64,000 nt of DNA from positions 1 through 64,000 of the forward strand of contig NZ_JAQSIO010000009.1 of assembly GCF_028649455.1 (NCBI RefSeq), read 5' to 3'. This DNA comes from Curvibacter microcysteis (GTDB lineage: Bacteria; Pseudomonadota; Gammaproteobacteria; Burkholderiales; Burkholderiaceae_C). A program made the position numbers and the translations under genes. Below are positions 26,334 to 34,991 of the stretch, in pieces. The notes under the pieces are model-generated. The model had not been told where the DNA came from, ran no database searches, and saw only the letters and a program-made list of their open reading frames with translations. How positions within the stretch are numbered: the stretch's first letter is position 1; each line of letters starts with the position of its first letter.

Positions 26334-27320
26334 ATGGCGCGTTCCCGTTTTCTGCCTGACAACTACACCTTCGCGATCCTGGGCACCGTGGTGCTGGCCA
26401 GCGTGCTGCCGGCTTCGGGGGCGGTGGCTCAGGGCTTTGAGTGGCTGACCGTGGCCGCGGTCAGCCTGCTGTTTTTCCTGCACGGCGCCAAGTTGTCGCG
26501 CGAGGCGGTGTTGGCCGGCATCGGCCACTGGCGCCTGCACCTGGTGGTGGTGGCCAGCACCTTTGTGCTGTTCCCGCTGCTGGGCTGGGCGCTGCGTCCC
26601 GTGCTGGAGCCGCTGGTGACGCCGGACCTGTACCTGGGCGTGTTGTTCCTGTGCGCCTTGCCGGCCACGGTGCAGTCGGCGATCGCCTTCACCGCCGTGG
26701 CCCGGGGCAACATGCCGGCGGCCATCTGCAGTGCCTCGGCCTCGACCCTGATGGGCATCTTCATCACGCCCTTGCTGGTGGGCCTGCTGCTGCAGCGCCA
26801 TGCCGCAGGCGGCGACCCCCTGATGGCCATCGGCAAGATCATGCTGCAGCTGTTGCTGCCCTTTGTCAGCGGCCACCTGCTGCGCCCCTGGATTGGCGAC
26901 TTCGTCAAACGCCGTGCGCCGCTGCTCAAGTACGTGGACCAGGGCTCCATCCTGCTGGTGGTCTACACCGCCTTCAGTGCCGCGGTGATCCAGGGCCTGT
27001 GGAAGGACATGCCCCTGTCTTCGCTGCTGGGCCTGCTGCTGGTGTGCGCGGCGATTCTGGCTTTGGCCTTGATCAGCACCACCTGGCTGGCGCGGCGCCT
27101 GGGCTTCTCGAAAGAGGACGAGATCACCATCGTGTTCTGTGGCTCCAAGAAGAGCCTGGCCAGCGGCGTGCCCATGGCCAAGGTCTTGTTCGCCTCCAGC
27201 ACCGTGGGCGCCATCGTCCTGCCCTTGATGCTGTTCCACCAGATGCAGCTGATGGTCTGCGCCGTGCTGGCCCAGCGCTATGCCGCGCGGGCTCAGGCCC
27301 AGTTGCCCGCGGGCGACTGA
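26334..27320 (+). CDS. Bile acid:sodium symporter-like (SBF-like) transporter
   Basis: A 328-residue inner-membrane transporter of the SBF-like branch of the bile acid/Na symporter family, with about ten helices. It starts SRFLPDNYTFAILGTVVLASVLPASG and contains LFLCALPATVQSAIAFTAVARGN and FCGSKKSLASGVPMAKVLF, two segments conserved in this branch. GGAGG at 26325-26329 fixes the ATG at 26334; earlier in-frame starts overlap the operator. The divergent LysR gene probably regulates it. The substrate is unknown, possibly an organic anion. Confidence 0.88.
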   Translation: MARSRFLPDNYTFAILGTVVLASVLPASGAVAQGFEWLTVAAVSLLFFLHGAKLSREAVLAGIGHWRLHLVVVASTFVLFPLLGWALRPVLEPLVTPDLYLGVLFLCALPATVQSAIAFTAVARGNMPAAICSASASTLMGIFITPLLVGLLLQRHAAGGDPLMAIGKIMLQLLLPFVSGHLLRPWIGDFVKRRAPLLKYVDQGSILLVVYTAFSAAVIQGLWKDMPLSSLLGLLLVCAAILALALISTTWLARRLGFSKEDEITIVFCGSKKSLASGVPMAKVLFASSTVGAIVLPLMLFHQMQLMVCAVLAQRYAARAQAQLPAGD

Positions 27321-27337
27321 GCGGCCCGCCCCGGGCC

Positions 27338-28999
27338 TCAGACCGGGGGCGTGTCCGAGGCCACCGGACGCAGCCGGTTGGGCGCCAGGGCGCCCGCCGA
27401 GTCGAGGATGGGGTAGGCGATCGAGCAGATGTGCGAGTTGATGCGTTTGAGCTCGCTGATCAGGTCGATGTGCAGTGAGCTGGTCTCGATGCTGGGCATG
27501 CTCTGTTCGCTGAGCCGACCCAGGTGGGTGTTGGCGTAGGCGCGTTCCAGGTCGCGGAAGCGGGCTTTTTCTTCGAGCAGCTTTTGCGCGTCGCGCAGCT
27601 TGCCGTTGAGGAACACGCTCATGCCCAGGCGCAGGTTGTCGAGCAGGCGCCCGTGCAGCTCGGTGATCTCGGCCAGCCCGGCGTCGGAAAAGGCCACGCC
27701 CTTGCGGATTTTCTTGTCTTCGATGTCGAGCAGCACGCGCTCGACGATGTCGCCAATTTGCTCCATGTTGATGGTGAAGCTGATGATGTCGGTCCAGCGC
27801 CGGCTTTCTTCCTCGCCCAGGGCCTCGCGGGAGATCTTGGTCAGGTAGTACTTGATGGCCGAGTAGAGTTGGTCCACTTCGTCATCGCGTCGACGCAGCG
27901 CGCGTGAGAGTTCCAGGTCGTTGTTGCGCAGCACATCCATCACGCCGCGCAGCATGGTTTCCACCACATCGGCCTGGTGCAGGGCTTCGCGTGCCGCGCA
28001 CGAGATGGCCAGCGCCGGCGTGGACAGGGCTGACGGGTCCAGGTGCTGGGGGCGCTGGTGCTTGGGGTTGGCGTCCTGGACAGGCAGCAGCCGGGTCACG
28101 GCCTGGGCCACCCACTGGGTGAAGCCAATGAAGCCCACGCTGACGATCAGGTTGAAGCCCAGGTGGAACAGCACCACGCCTTCGCTGGCGCCGGGCATGT
28201 GGGGCTGCAGGTGGCGAATCCACAGCCCAATGAAGGGCGCCATCAGCAGCACGCCCAAGGCCTTGAAGATCAGGTTGCCCAAGGTCACCTGGCGCACCGC
28301 GATGACAGCGCGCGCGGTGGTCAGCACGGCCAGCAGGCCGCTGCCCAGGTTGGCGCCCAGCACCAGGCCCAGGGCCACGTCCATGGCCACCACATGCGAG
28401 GCCGCCATGGCGGCAATCAACAGCACGATGGCCAGGCTGGAATAGGCCAGCACCGCCAGCACCGCGCCCAGGGTGATTTCGAGCAGGATGTCGCTGGTCA
28501 CCGAGTCCAGCATGGCCTTGATGACGGGCGAGGCCAGCATGGGGCCGCTGGCCTGCACCACCATTTCCAGGGCCATCAGCATCAGGCCCAGGCCAATCAG
28601 CACCCGGCCGATGCGGCCAGCCGGGTTGGCCTGGCGCGAGATGAACAGCACCACACCGACCAGGATGAACAGCGGCGACAGCCAGGACAGGTCGATGGAG
28701 AACAGCACCGACATCAGCGCCGTGCCAATGTCGGCGCCGCGCATCACGGCCAGGGCGGCCGGCAGGGTGATCAGCCCCTGGCCCACAAAGGACGAGGTCA
28801 TCAGCGAGGTGGCGGTGCTGGACTGCACCAGGGCGGTGACCCCGATGCCGGCCAAGGCCGCGCTGAAGCGGTTGCTCAGGTTGTGCGCCAGCAGACGGCG
28901 CAGGTTGGCGCCAAACACCCGCAGCACCCCGGTGCGTACCAGGTGGGTGCCCCAGACCAGCAAGGCCACGGCGGCCAGCAAATTCAACAAATGCTTCAT
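27338..28999 (-). CDS. Na/Pi cotransporter family protein with PhoU-like domain
   Basis: A 553-residue membrane protein. The N-terminal half has the two inverted Na/Pi repeats: LVQSSTATSLMTSSFVGQGLI near 60-80 and the second set around LVLGANLGSGLLAVLTTARAV. The C-terminal 200 residues form a helical PhoU-like domain (YYLTKISREALGEEESRRWTDIISFTINMEQIGDIVERVL). Members move phosphate or help control its flux. ATG 28999 gives the usual MKHLLNLLAAVALLVWG start. It converges closely (17 bp) with the preceding transporter. Confidence 0.9.
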   Translation of the reverse strand: MKHLLNLLAAVALLVWGTHLVRTGVLRVFGANLRRLLAHNLSNRFSAALAGIGVTALVQSSTATSLMTSSFVGQGLITLPAALAVMRGADIGTALMSVLFSIDLSWLSPLFILVGVVLFISRQANPAGRIGRVLIGLGLMLMALEMVVQASGPMLASPVIKAMLDSVTSDILLEITLGAVLAVLAYSSLAIVLLIAAMAASHVVAMDVALGLVLGANLGSGLLAVLTTARAVIAVRQVTLGNLIFKALGVLLMAPFIGLWIRHLQPHMPGASEGVVLFHLGFNLIVSVGFIGFTQWVAQAVTRLLPVQDANPKHQRPQHLDPSALSTPALAISCAAREALHQADVVETMLRGVMDVLRNNDLELSRALRRRDDEVDQLYSAIKYYLTKISREALGEEESRRWTDIISFTINMEQIGDIVERVLLDIEDKKIRKGVAFSDAGLAEITELHGRLLDNLRLGMSVFLNGKLRDAQKLLEEKARFRDLERAYANTHLGRLSEQSMPSIETSSLHIDLISELKRINSHICSIAYPILDSAGALAPNRLRPVASDTPPV

Positions 29000-29174
29000 G
29001 AACCCAGGCTTCTTTTTTGGAGGCCAGGCGCACGGTGCGCCTGGCTGGGCGACCGGGGGCCGCAGTGGCCGCAGGTTTCGCTCAGCAAGCGAATGAGCAT
29101 ACGCCGGTTCTGGGGGCCTGGCGCGCACAGGCCGTCGGGCTCGCACCCGGAGGCTGTGTGCCCCGCAAGCGTCT

Positions 29175-29999
29175 TCAGTCGATTAAGCCCGCCCCGTCAT
29201 GAAACGGATAGGGACCGGGCCAGCGGCCGCACAGGGCCAGGTGGCTGACCAAGGGGCCGGCTTCGGGCCAGGCGTGCAGGGCGTAGGCGGGGGGCTCCAG
29301 GGTCCAGGCCGAAGCGGCGTCGGGGGCCAGGTCCAGGCAGACCTGGTGGGCGGGCGAGGGCACGGTCATGGCCAAGGTGCCGCCAAAGCGCACCTGGATG
29401 CTGCGGTGCAGGTGGCCGCAGAGCACGCGTTCCACGTTGGGGTGCTGGCGCAGCAAGGCTTCGAGTTCGGGGCCGCCTTGGCGCAGGCCAATGGCGTCCA
29501 TGTGGCCGATCAAGGTCGCAAAAGGCGGGTGGTGCATGGCGATCAGCACAGGGCGCTGGCGCTGGCGCTCCAGCTCGGCGGCCAGCCAGGCCAGGCGTTC
29601 TTCGCACAGGCTGCCATGCGGCTCGCCGGGCACCACGGTGTCGAGCACGATGAGCTGCAACTCGCCCACCGGCACGCTGTACTGCACAAAGCCGTCGCGC
29701 CCCAGCCAGGGCATGTCGGGGAAGCTGGCACGCAATTGCTGGCGTTCGTCGTGGTTGCCGGGCAGCAGGTAGATGGGTTGGCTCAAGGGCGCCAGCAGGG
29801 CGCGCAGCTGGGCGTATTCGGCGGCTCGGCCAAAGTCGGTCAGGTCGCCGGTGATCAGCACCGCGTCGGGGCGTTGGCGCGCTTGCTGCAGGTCCTGCAC
29901 CGCTTGGCGCAGGTAGTGCGAGGTGTCGAGGCGGCCGTAGGCCAGGCGACCAGGCTCGCGGATGTGCAGGTCGGACAGGTGGGCCAGCAAGGTGTTCAT
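29175..29999 (-). CDS. Metallophosphoesterase, CpdA/GpdQ-like phosphodiesterase
   Basis: A 274-residue class III cyclic-nucleotide-phosphodiesterase-like enzyme. All dinuclear metal-site motifs are present: HLSDLHI near the N terminus, GDLTDFG near 51, GNHDERQQLR near 80, the MHHPP motif near 155 and GHLHRS near 193. Known relatives hydrolyse cAMP or glycerophosphodiesters. It is the last gene of the LacI-ABC operon, 42 bases after the ATPase, which favours an intracellular phosphodiesterase acting on an imported ester. A GTG two codons upstream of the chosen ATG is an alternative start. Confidence 0.88.
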   Translation of the reverse strand: MNTLLAHLSDLHIREPGRLAYGRLDTSHYLRQAVQDLQQARQRPDAVLITGDLTDFGRAAEYAQLRALLAPLSQPIYLLPGNHDERQQLRASFPDMPWLGRDGFVQYSVPVGELQLIVLDTVVPGEPHGSLCEERLAWLAAELERQRQRPVLIAMHHPPFATLIGHMDAIGLRQGGPELEALLRQHPNVERVLCGHLHRSIQVRFGGTLAMTVPSPAHQVCLDLAPDAASAWTLEPPAYALHAWPEAGPLVSHLALCGRWPGPYPFHDGAGLID

Positions 30000-30041
30000 G
30001 GGCACTTGAAGGGAGCGTGAGGTGGATCGGGGGCCTGGGAC

Positions 30042-31103
30042 TCAGGCGGCCAGGGCATCGCCGGGCATCAGGCATTGCGGGGCGACGCGCAGGCCGACCC
30101 GGTCGCCAGGGCGGGCCGGGTGGTCGCGTGGCACGTCGACGGCCAAGGGGGCTTGCTGGGCCACCTGCAGGGTCAGCTGCACGCGCTCGCCCAGGAAGCG
30201 GCGTTGCAGCACCTCGCCCTCGGCCAACTCGGCTTGCCAGGCGGTGAGTTCGATGTCTTCGGGCCGCAGCAGCAGGGTGTGTTGTGCGCCCCACAGCGGC
30301 GGGCAGGGCAGCTCGATGCCGCCCAGGCGCAACACGTGGCGTTGGCGGGCGTCCTCGTCGCGCTGCAGGCGGTTCACGCGGCCCAGGAAGGTGGCCACGA
30401 ATGGGTGCTCGGGTTGGCGGTACAAGGTTTCTCCGTCGCCCACCTGCACGATGCGGCCCGCCTGCATGACGGCCAGGCGGTCGGCAATGGCCAGGGCTTC
30501 TTGTTGGTCGTGGGTCACATGCACGGCGGTGATGCGCAAGCGGCGCAGCCAGTCGGCCAGTTCGTCGCGCAGCGCTTCTTTGAGTTTGGCGTCCAGGGCG
30601 GCCAGGGGCTCGTCCAGCAACAGCACCCGTGGTCGCACGGCCACGGCGCGCGCCAGGGCCACGCGCTGACGTTGGCCACCAGAAAGCTCGGCCGGGCGCT
30701 TGTGTTCCAGGCCTTGAAGGCGCATCAGTTCCACCAACTCGCCCACCACGCGCTGGCGTTCGGCCTGGGGCGTGCCGCGTATGCGCAGGCCATAGCCGAT
30801 GTTGGCCGCCACCGACAGGTGCGGGAACAGGGCGTAGTGCTGGAACACCATGCCCACGCCGCGTTGCTCGATGGGCAGCTGGGTCACGTCGCTGTCACCA
30901 AAGCGCAGCAGGCTGCCGGCGTCGGGCATTTCCAGGCCGGCGATCAGGCGCAGCAAGGTGGTCTTGCCGCAGCCCGAAGGGCCGAGCAGGGCCAGCACCT
31001 CGCCCGGCTCGATGTGCAAGGTGGTGGGCTGCAGGGCCTGGGTGCCGTCGGGGTAGGTCTTGGCGCATTGGACGATGTCCACGCGCGTGCTTTCATGTTC
31101 CAT
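30042..31103 (-). CDS. ABC transporter ATP-binding protein (CUT1/polyamine/phosphonate type)
   Basis: A 353-residue importer ATPase. Walker A is LGPSGCGKTT near 40-49, the Q-loop FQHYALFPHLSVAANI, signature LSGGQRQRVALARA, Walker B VLLLDEPLAALD and switch HVTHD. A C-terminal TOBE-like domain starts at about 275 (LLRPEDIELTAW). ATG 31103 overlaps the upstream permease stop by 11 bases. A TTG four codons further upstream is possible. It energises the two permeases encoded upstream. Confidence 0.92.
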   Translation of the reverse strand: MEHESTRVDIVQCAKTYPDGTQALQPTTLHIEPGEVLALLGPSGCGKTTLLRLIAGLEMPDAGSLLRFGDSDVTQLPIEQRGVGMVFQHYALFPHLSVAANIGYGLRIRGTPQAERQRVVGELVELMRLQGLEHKRPAELSGGQRQRVALARAVAVRPRVLLLDEPLAALDAKLKEALRDELADWLRRLRITAVHVTHDQQEALAIADRLAVMQAGRIVQVGDGETLYRQPEHPFVATFLGRVNRLQRDEDARQRHVLRLGGIELPCPPLWGAQHTLLLRPEDIELTAWQAELAEGEVLQRRFLGERVQLTLQVAQQAPLAVDVPRDHPARPGDRVGLRVAPQCLMPGDALAA

Positions 31104-31890
31104 GGTGTTTTTCAATCAGGTGACCCAGGCCTTGCAGGGCCCAGAGCACGGGCAGGATGACGAGCAGAAAAATCAGGGTGTAGGCCGAGCCCACTTCCAG
31201 GCGCATCGAGGCGTAGCTGTCGGCCAGGCCCACGGGCAGGGTGCGGGTCAGCGGGGTGTGCAGCATCCAGGTCAGGTTGAACTCGCCCACCGACAGGGTG
31301 AACACCATCAGGCAGCCAGCCACGATGGCGGGCAGCACCGCGGGCAGCAGCACGCCCACGAAGCGCTGAAAAAAGCTGGCGCCCAGCGAGCGTGCGGCCT
31401 CTTCGAGCGCCACCAGCGAGGCATGCTGCAAGGCCGCGCTGACGGTGCGCACCATGAAGGGCAAGGTGAACACCAGGTGGCCGACCAGCACAAAGGCAAA
31501 GCTTTGGCGAAAGCCTTGCAGTGAGCCGTAGGTCAGGATCAAGGCCAGCGCCGAGGCCAGGCCGGGCACGGCCACGGGCAAGGTCAGCAGCTCCTCCAGC
31601 AGCCGGGCCCAGCGCGATGGGCTGCGCGCCAGTGCATAGGCGCAAGGCAGGCCCAGCAGCAGGTTGCCCAGCACGCAAGCCAGGGCCAGCAGCAAGGAGG
31701 CGCTGACGGTGCTGCCGTAGTGCTCCCAGACCTCGAGCAGCCAGCGCAGGGTGAGGCCGCTTTTCAGCCCGACGCTGTAATTGACCACCAGCCCCGCCAT
31801 CACGGACAGGATCAGCGGGGTCAGCATGAACAAGGCCACCAGCGCGGTCAGCGCCAGCAGCAAAGTCGGTGGGGTGTGGGCAGAACGCAT
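31093..31890 (-). CDS. ABC transporter permease (second membrane subunit)
   Basis: A 265-residue inner-membrane permease with six helices. The EAA loop LVALEEAARSLGASFFQRFVGVLLPAVLPAI, near 170-200, is the coupling site to the ATPase. The start at 31890 follows the first permease by 14 bases. The frame extends further upstream without permease content. It pairs with the preceding gene as the two-permease core of a putrescine/2-aminoethylphosphonate/iron-type importer. Confidence 0.9.
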   Translation of the reverse strand: MRSAHTPPTLLLALTALVALFMLTPLILSVMAGLVVNYSVGLKSGLTLRWLLEVWEHYGSTVSASLLLALACVLGNLLLGLPCAYALARSPSRWARLLEELLTLPVAVPGLASALALILTYGSLQGFRQSFAFVLVGHLVFTLPFMVRTVSAALQHASLVALEEAARSLGASFFQRFVGVLLPAVLPAIVAGCLMVFTLSVGEFNLTWMLHTPLTRTLPVGLADSYASMRLEVGSAYTLIFLLVILPVLWALQGLGHLIEKHHGT

Positions 31891-31904
31891 GGTCGGGCTT
31901 TCCT

Positions 31905-32750
31905 TCAAACACCGGCGGCCGATTTGGCCGCGGACTCGGGGGCCCGCTCGCCCAGCCGGCGGCCGACCCAGAGCACGGCCCAGGTCAACAGGCCCAGGGC
32001 CATGGACAGGCTGGCGGCCAGCGCAAAGTTGGCGTAGTTGGTGAATTCGTTGTAGATGGTGATGGGCAGCACTTCGTAGCGGCTGGCCAGGGTGAAGGCG
32101 GTGCCAAACGCGCCCATGGCGGTGGCAAACACCATGGCCGCGCAGCTGCCGGTGGTGGGCAAGAGGCCGGGCCACCACACGTCACGCGCCACTTGCCAGC
32201 GGCTGGCGCCCAAGGAGCGCGCGGCCTCTTCCAGCGCACCGTCCAGGGCGCTGGCGGCGGCGGTGTAGCTGGCGATGGCGCGCGGCAGCGAAAAGTACAG
32301 ATAGCCCAAAAACAGGCCGCCCAGGCCGTAGGCCAGGGTCAGGCGTCCCGCCCCCAGGGCGGCGCTGAGGTCGGCCACCAGGCCTTGTCGACCGCCCAGC
32401 AGGATCACGAAAAAACCGATGATCACACCAGGGAAGGAGAGCGGCAGCGTCAGCAGTGACAGCAGCAGCTGGCGCCCGGGAAAGCGCTGGCGCGCCAGCG
32501 TCAGCCCCACCACGGCCCCGAGCAGCAAGGTCGTGGCGGTCACCCCGGCCGACAGGGCCAGGGTTTGCAGCAGGCTTTTGAGGTAGCGCGCTTCGGTCAG
32601 CACCACCCAGTACGTGCTGCCCCCCAGGCTGGCCGGCAGCAGCAGCAATTGGCCCACCGGCAGCAGCCAGAAGGCGGCAAAAAAGACCAGGGCCGGCGTG
32701 GCACAGGCCAGGCGCAGGGCGCGTGGCGACAGGGGAGGCAGCAAGGGCAT
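31905..32750 (-). CDS. ABC transporter permease (first membrane subunit)
   Basis: A 281-residue permease with six hydrophobic helices, beginning LRLACATPALVFFAAFWLLPVGQLLLLP. The EAA motif is ALDGALEEAARSLGASRWQVARDVWWPGLLP. It lies 20 bases after the binding-protein gene and 14 bases before the second permease. Gene order and sequence match the PhnU/PotB/FbpB class. Confidence 0.9.
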   Translation of the reverse strand: MPLLPPLSPRALRLACATPALVFFAAFWLLPVGQLLLLPASLGGSTYWVVLTEARYLKSLLQTLALSAGVTATTLLLGAVVGLTLARQRFPGRQLLLSLLTLPLSFPGVIIGFFVILLGGRQGLVADLSAALGAGRLTLAYGLGGLFLGYLYFSLPRAIASYTAAASALDGALEEAARSLGASRWQVARDVWWPGLLPTTGSCAAMVFATAMGAFGTAFTLASRYEVLPITIYNEFTNYANFALAASLSMALGLLTWAVLWVGRRLGERAPESAAKSAAGV

Positions 32751-32770
32751 GGAAGTGCTCGGTGCAGGGT

Positions 32771-33784
32771 TTACTGCGCTTCTTTCAGGTAGCGCTCAGA
32801 GAAGCCCTTTTGCACTGTGGCCATCTTGGCGTAGTCGATGGTCTTGGCGCGGGCGTATTCGCTGGCCGGCAGGAAGCGCGCTTGCACTTCCTTGCTCATG
32901 GCGCCGGCCCGCACCGGGCGCAGGTAGGCGTTGGCCCAGAGGGCCTGGCCTTCGTCGGACAGCACAAAGTCCAGCACCTTGCGGCCGTTGTCGGCGTGCG
33001 GGGCCTTGGCCACGAGGCTCATCACATAGGGCACGACCAGGGTGCCTTCGGTGGGGATCACGAACTGCACATTGGCCTGGTCTTTGTATTTGGCCCGGTA
33101 GGCGTTGAAGTCGTAGTCCAGCAGGATGGCAATCTCACCCGACAGCACGCGCGCGTACGAGGTCTGCTTGGGCACGATGGGCTCGTTCTTTTGCAGGGCC
33201 TTGAAGTAGTCGATGGCCGGGCCGAAGTTGTCCAGCGTGCCGCCACGCGCCTGGTTGATGGCCACCGCGCCCACATAGCCCACAAAGGCGGAGGCCGGGT
33301 CCAGGTAGCCGATCAGGCCCTTGTAGTCGGGCTTGAGCAGGTCGGCCCAGGACTGCGGCACGGGCTTGCCCTTGAGCGCGTCCACATTGACCATGAAACC
33401 CAGCGTGCCCGAGTGGATGGTGAACCACTGGCCTTGCGGGTCCTTGAGGCCGTCGGGGATGTCGTTCCAGGCGGCGGGCTTGTAGGCGCTGACCACGCCT
33501 TCTTTTTGAGCCTGGATCGCGAAGGTCACGCCCAGGTAGGTCACGTCGGCCACCGGGCTGGCTTTCTCAGCCACGAGCTGGGCCAGCGATTGGCCTGAAT
33601 TCTTGTTGTCGGGCGGCACGGTGATGCCGGTCTTGGCCTTGATGGCCTTGAGCTGGCTGCCCCAGTCGGCCCACTCGGTCGGGCAGTTGTAGCAGATGGC
33701 GTTTTGCGCCAGGGCCAGGCTGCTGGCGGCCAGGCCCAGGGCCAACAGGGCGGCCCGGCTCAGGTGTTGAAGACGCATGCGCAT
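32771..33784 (-). CDS. Periplasmic substrate-binding protein of the LacI-linked ABC importer
   Basis: A 337-residue family 1 type binding protein related to the AEP/iron/thiamine group. The signal peptide MRMRLQHLSRAALLALGLAA ends at SLALA, about residue 26. The mature protein starts QNAICYNCPTEW, with an unusual CxxC. Later segments include SGTLGFMVNVDAL, ASAFVGYVGAVAINQARGG and EIAILLDYDFNAYRAKYKD. AAGGAG lies eight bases before ATG 33784, fixing the start over the longer frame. The substrate is not determined. The phosphodiesterase in the same operon hints at a phosphate ester or phosphonate. Confidence 0.88.
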   Translation of the reverse strand: MRMRLQHLSRAALLALGLAASSLALAQNAICYNCPTEWADWGSQLKAIKAKTGITVPPDNKNSGQSLAQLVAEKASPVADVTYLGVTFAIQAQKEGVVSAYKPAAWNDIPDGLKDPQGQWFTIHSGTLGFMVNVDALKGKPVPQSWADLLKPDYKGLIGYLDPASAFVGYVGAVAINQARGGTLDNFGPAIDYFKALQKNEPIVPKQTSYARVLSGEIAILLDYDFNAYRAKYKDQANVQFVIPTEGTLVVPYVMSLVAKAPHADNGRKVLDFVLSDEGQALWANAYLRPVRAGAMSKEVQARFLPASEYARAKTIDYAKMATVQKGFSERYLKEAQ

Positions 33785-33839
33785 GAGGAAGACTCCTTGG
33801 GATGGGTGAAGGAACAAACGAGGCACAAAGAAAGGGGGC

Positions 33840-34847
33840 TCAGGTCGCGCTGAGCGCTGGCCGCGCGCAGGACTCGCCCAGGCGAAAGCCATGGGCCAGG
33901 GTCAGGCTGGCGCCTGGAGTGGGCGGCAGGCCGTGCTGCAGGGCCTGCACCAGCAAGGCGATGCTGCGTTGGCCCATCTCGGCATTGGGCTGGGTGATGG
34001 TGCTGAGCATGGGGGTCAGGTCCTCGCCCAGCGCAATGCCATCAAAGCCGACCACGCTGAGTTGAGCGGGCACGGATCGGCCTGCCAGGTGTGCCGCACG
34101 CAGGCAGCGCAGGGCCAGCAAGTCGTTGGAGCAGATCAGCGCACTGGGCGCCGGGTTCTGGCGCAAGCAGGCCACGATGTCTTGCAGGGCTTGCGCCATG
34201 AAGGGAACCTCCAGCACCGGGGCGGCAGACAGGCCCGCGTCGGCCATGCCGCGCTGGTAGCCGCGGCAGCGCTGCTCGGCCCGGTCCGAGGCGTGTCGCT
34301 GGCCGCTGACCATGGTGATGCGGTGGTGGCCCAGGGCCACCAGGCGAGCCACCAGATCGGCCACGGCTTGCTCGCCATCCACGCCCACGCAGGGGTGATC
34401 CGGGTGCTGGTGGTAGGCCAGGACATAGGGCAGGGCCCGGGCGCGCAGGCGCTGCAAGGCGCTGGACTGGCTGGGGTTGGACACCACCAGCACCAGGCCA
34501 TCCACGTTGGCGGCCAGCAAGCGGCTGACCGCCTGTTCTTCGCGCTCGAGTTCGTAATGGGTGGTCAGCGGCATCAGCGCGTAACCCGCCTGGGCCGCGG
34601 CTTCAGCCATGCCTTGCAGGCATTCGGCAAACACCGGGTTGACCAGGGTGGGCAGCACCACACCGAGCACGCGGCTGCGCTGGGTGCGCAGCGTGCGCGC
34701 GCTGGCATTGGGCAGGTAGCCCAGGGTCTGGGCGGTCTGCTCGATGTGGCGCCGGGTGTCGGGCGCCACCTGTTCGGGCTGGTTGAAGGCCCGCGACACG
34801 GTGGCCACGGAGACCCCGGCCGCGCGGGCCACGTCTTGGATGCTCAT
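33840..34847 (-). CDS. LacI family transcriptional regulator
   Basis: A 335-residue repressor. The N-terminal helix-turn-helix and hinge are MSIQDVARAAGVSVATVSRAFNQPEQV with LGYLPNASARTLRT, followed by a periplasmic-binding-protein-like domain (about 60-330; VLGVVLPTLVNPVFAECLQGM, then SVVGFDGIALGEDLTPMLSTI). Such regulators usually answer to sugars or nucleosides. It is the first gene of the operon, followed after 55 bases by the binding protein. A LacI-type operator lies 14 bp before its start, implying autoregulation of the entire operon. Confidence 0.92.
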   Translation of the reverse strand: MSIQDVARAAGVSVATVSRAFNQPEQVAPDTRRHIEQTAQTLGYLPNASARTLRTQRSRVLGVVLPTLVNPVFAECLQGMAEAAAQAGYALMPLTTHYELEREEQAVSRLLAANVDGLVLVVSNPSQSSALQRLRARALPYVLAYHQHPDHPCVGVDGEQAVADLVARLVALGHHRITMVSGQRHASDRAEQRCRGYQRGMADAGLSAAPVLEVPFMAQALQDIVACLRQNPAPSALICSNDLLALRCLRAAHLAGRSVPAQLSVVGFDGIALGEDLTPMLSTITQPNAEMGQRSIALLVQALQHGLPPTPGASLTLAHGFRLGESCARPALSAT

Positions 34848-34861
34848 GCGCTGCGGTGTGA

Positions 34862-34875
34862 TGTAAACGATTACA
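34862..34875 (-). promoter_or_regulatory. LacI-family operator before lacI
   Basis: TGTAAACGATTACA (plus strand) is a 14-bp dyad around a central CG with only one mismatched pair, matching the general LacI-family operator pattern. It sits 14 bp upstream of the regulator start codon, where binding would block transcription of lacI and the importer genes behind it. Confidence 0.75.
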
Positions 34876-34924
34876 TTGCACCCGCGCCGTGTGACATCGT
34901 CATGACGCTGGCCAGCGCCATGCA

Positions 34925-34953
34925 GCAAAACGGCCCGCACAAGCGGGCCGTTT
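34925..34953 (-). terminator. Rho-independent terminator of the ileS-lspA operon
   Basis: AAACGGCCCGC and GCGGGCCGTTT form an 11-bp perfect stem with a four-base loop. On the minus strand it continues into TTTTGC. It lies 39 bases after the lspA stop and separates lspA from lacI, which therefore needs its own promoter. Confidence 0.85.
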
Positions 34954-34991
34954 CGGGAGGTGGTGGGGAGCGGCGCGCGCCGCCTGCCGCT

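Noticed and set aside
29022-29043. CCAGGCGCA / TGCGCCTGG hairpin before the Na/Pi cotransporter as a terminator
   Set aside because: For the minus-strand transcript the hairpin is followed by A rather than T residues, and no plus-strand gene precedes it.
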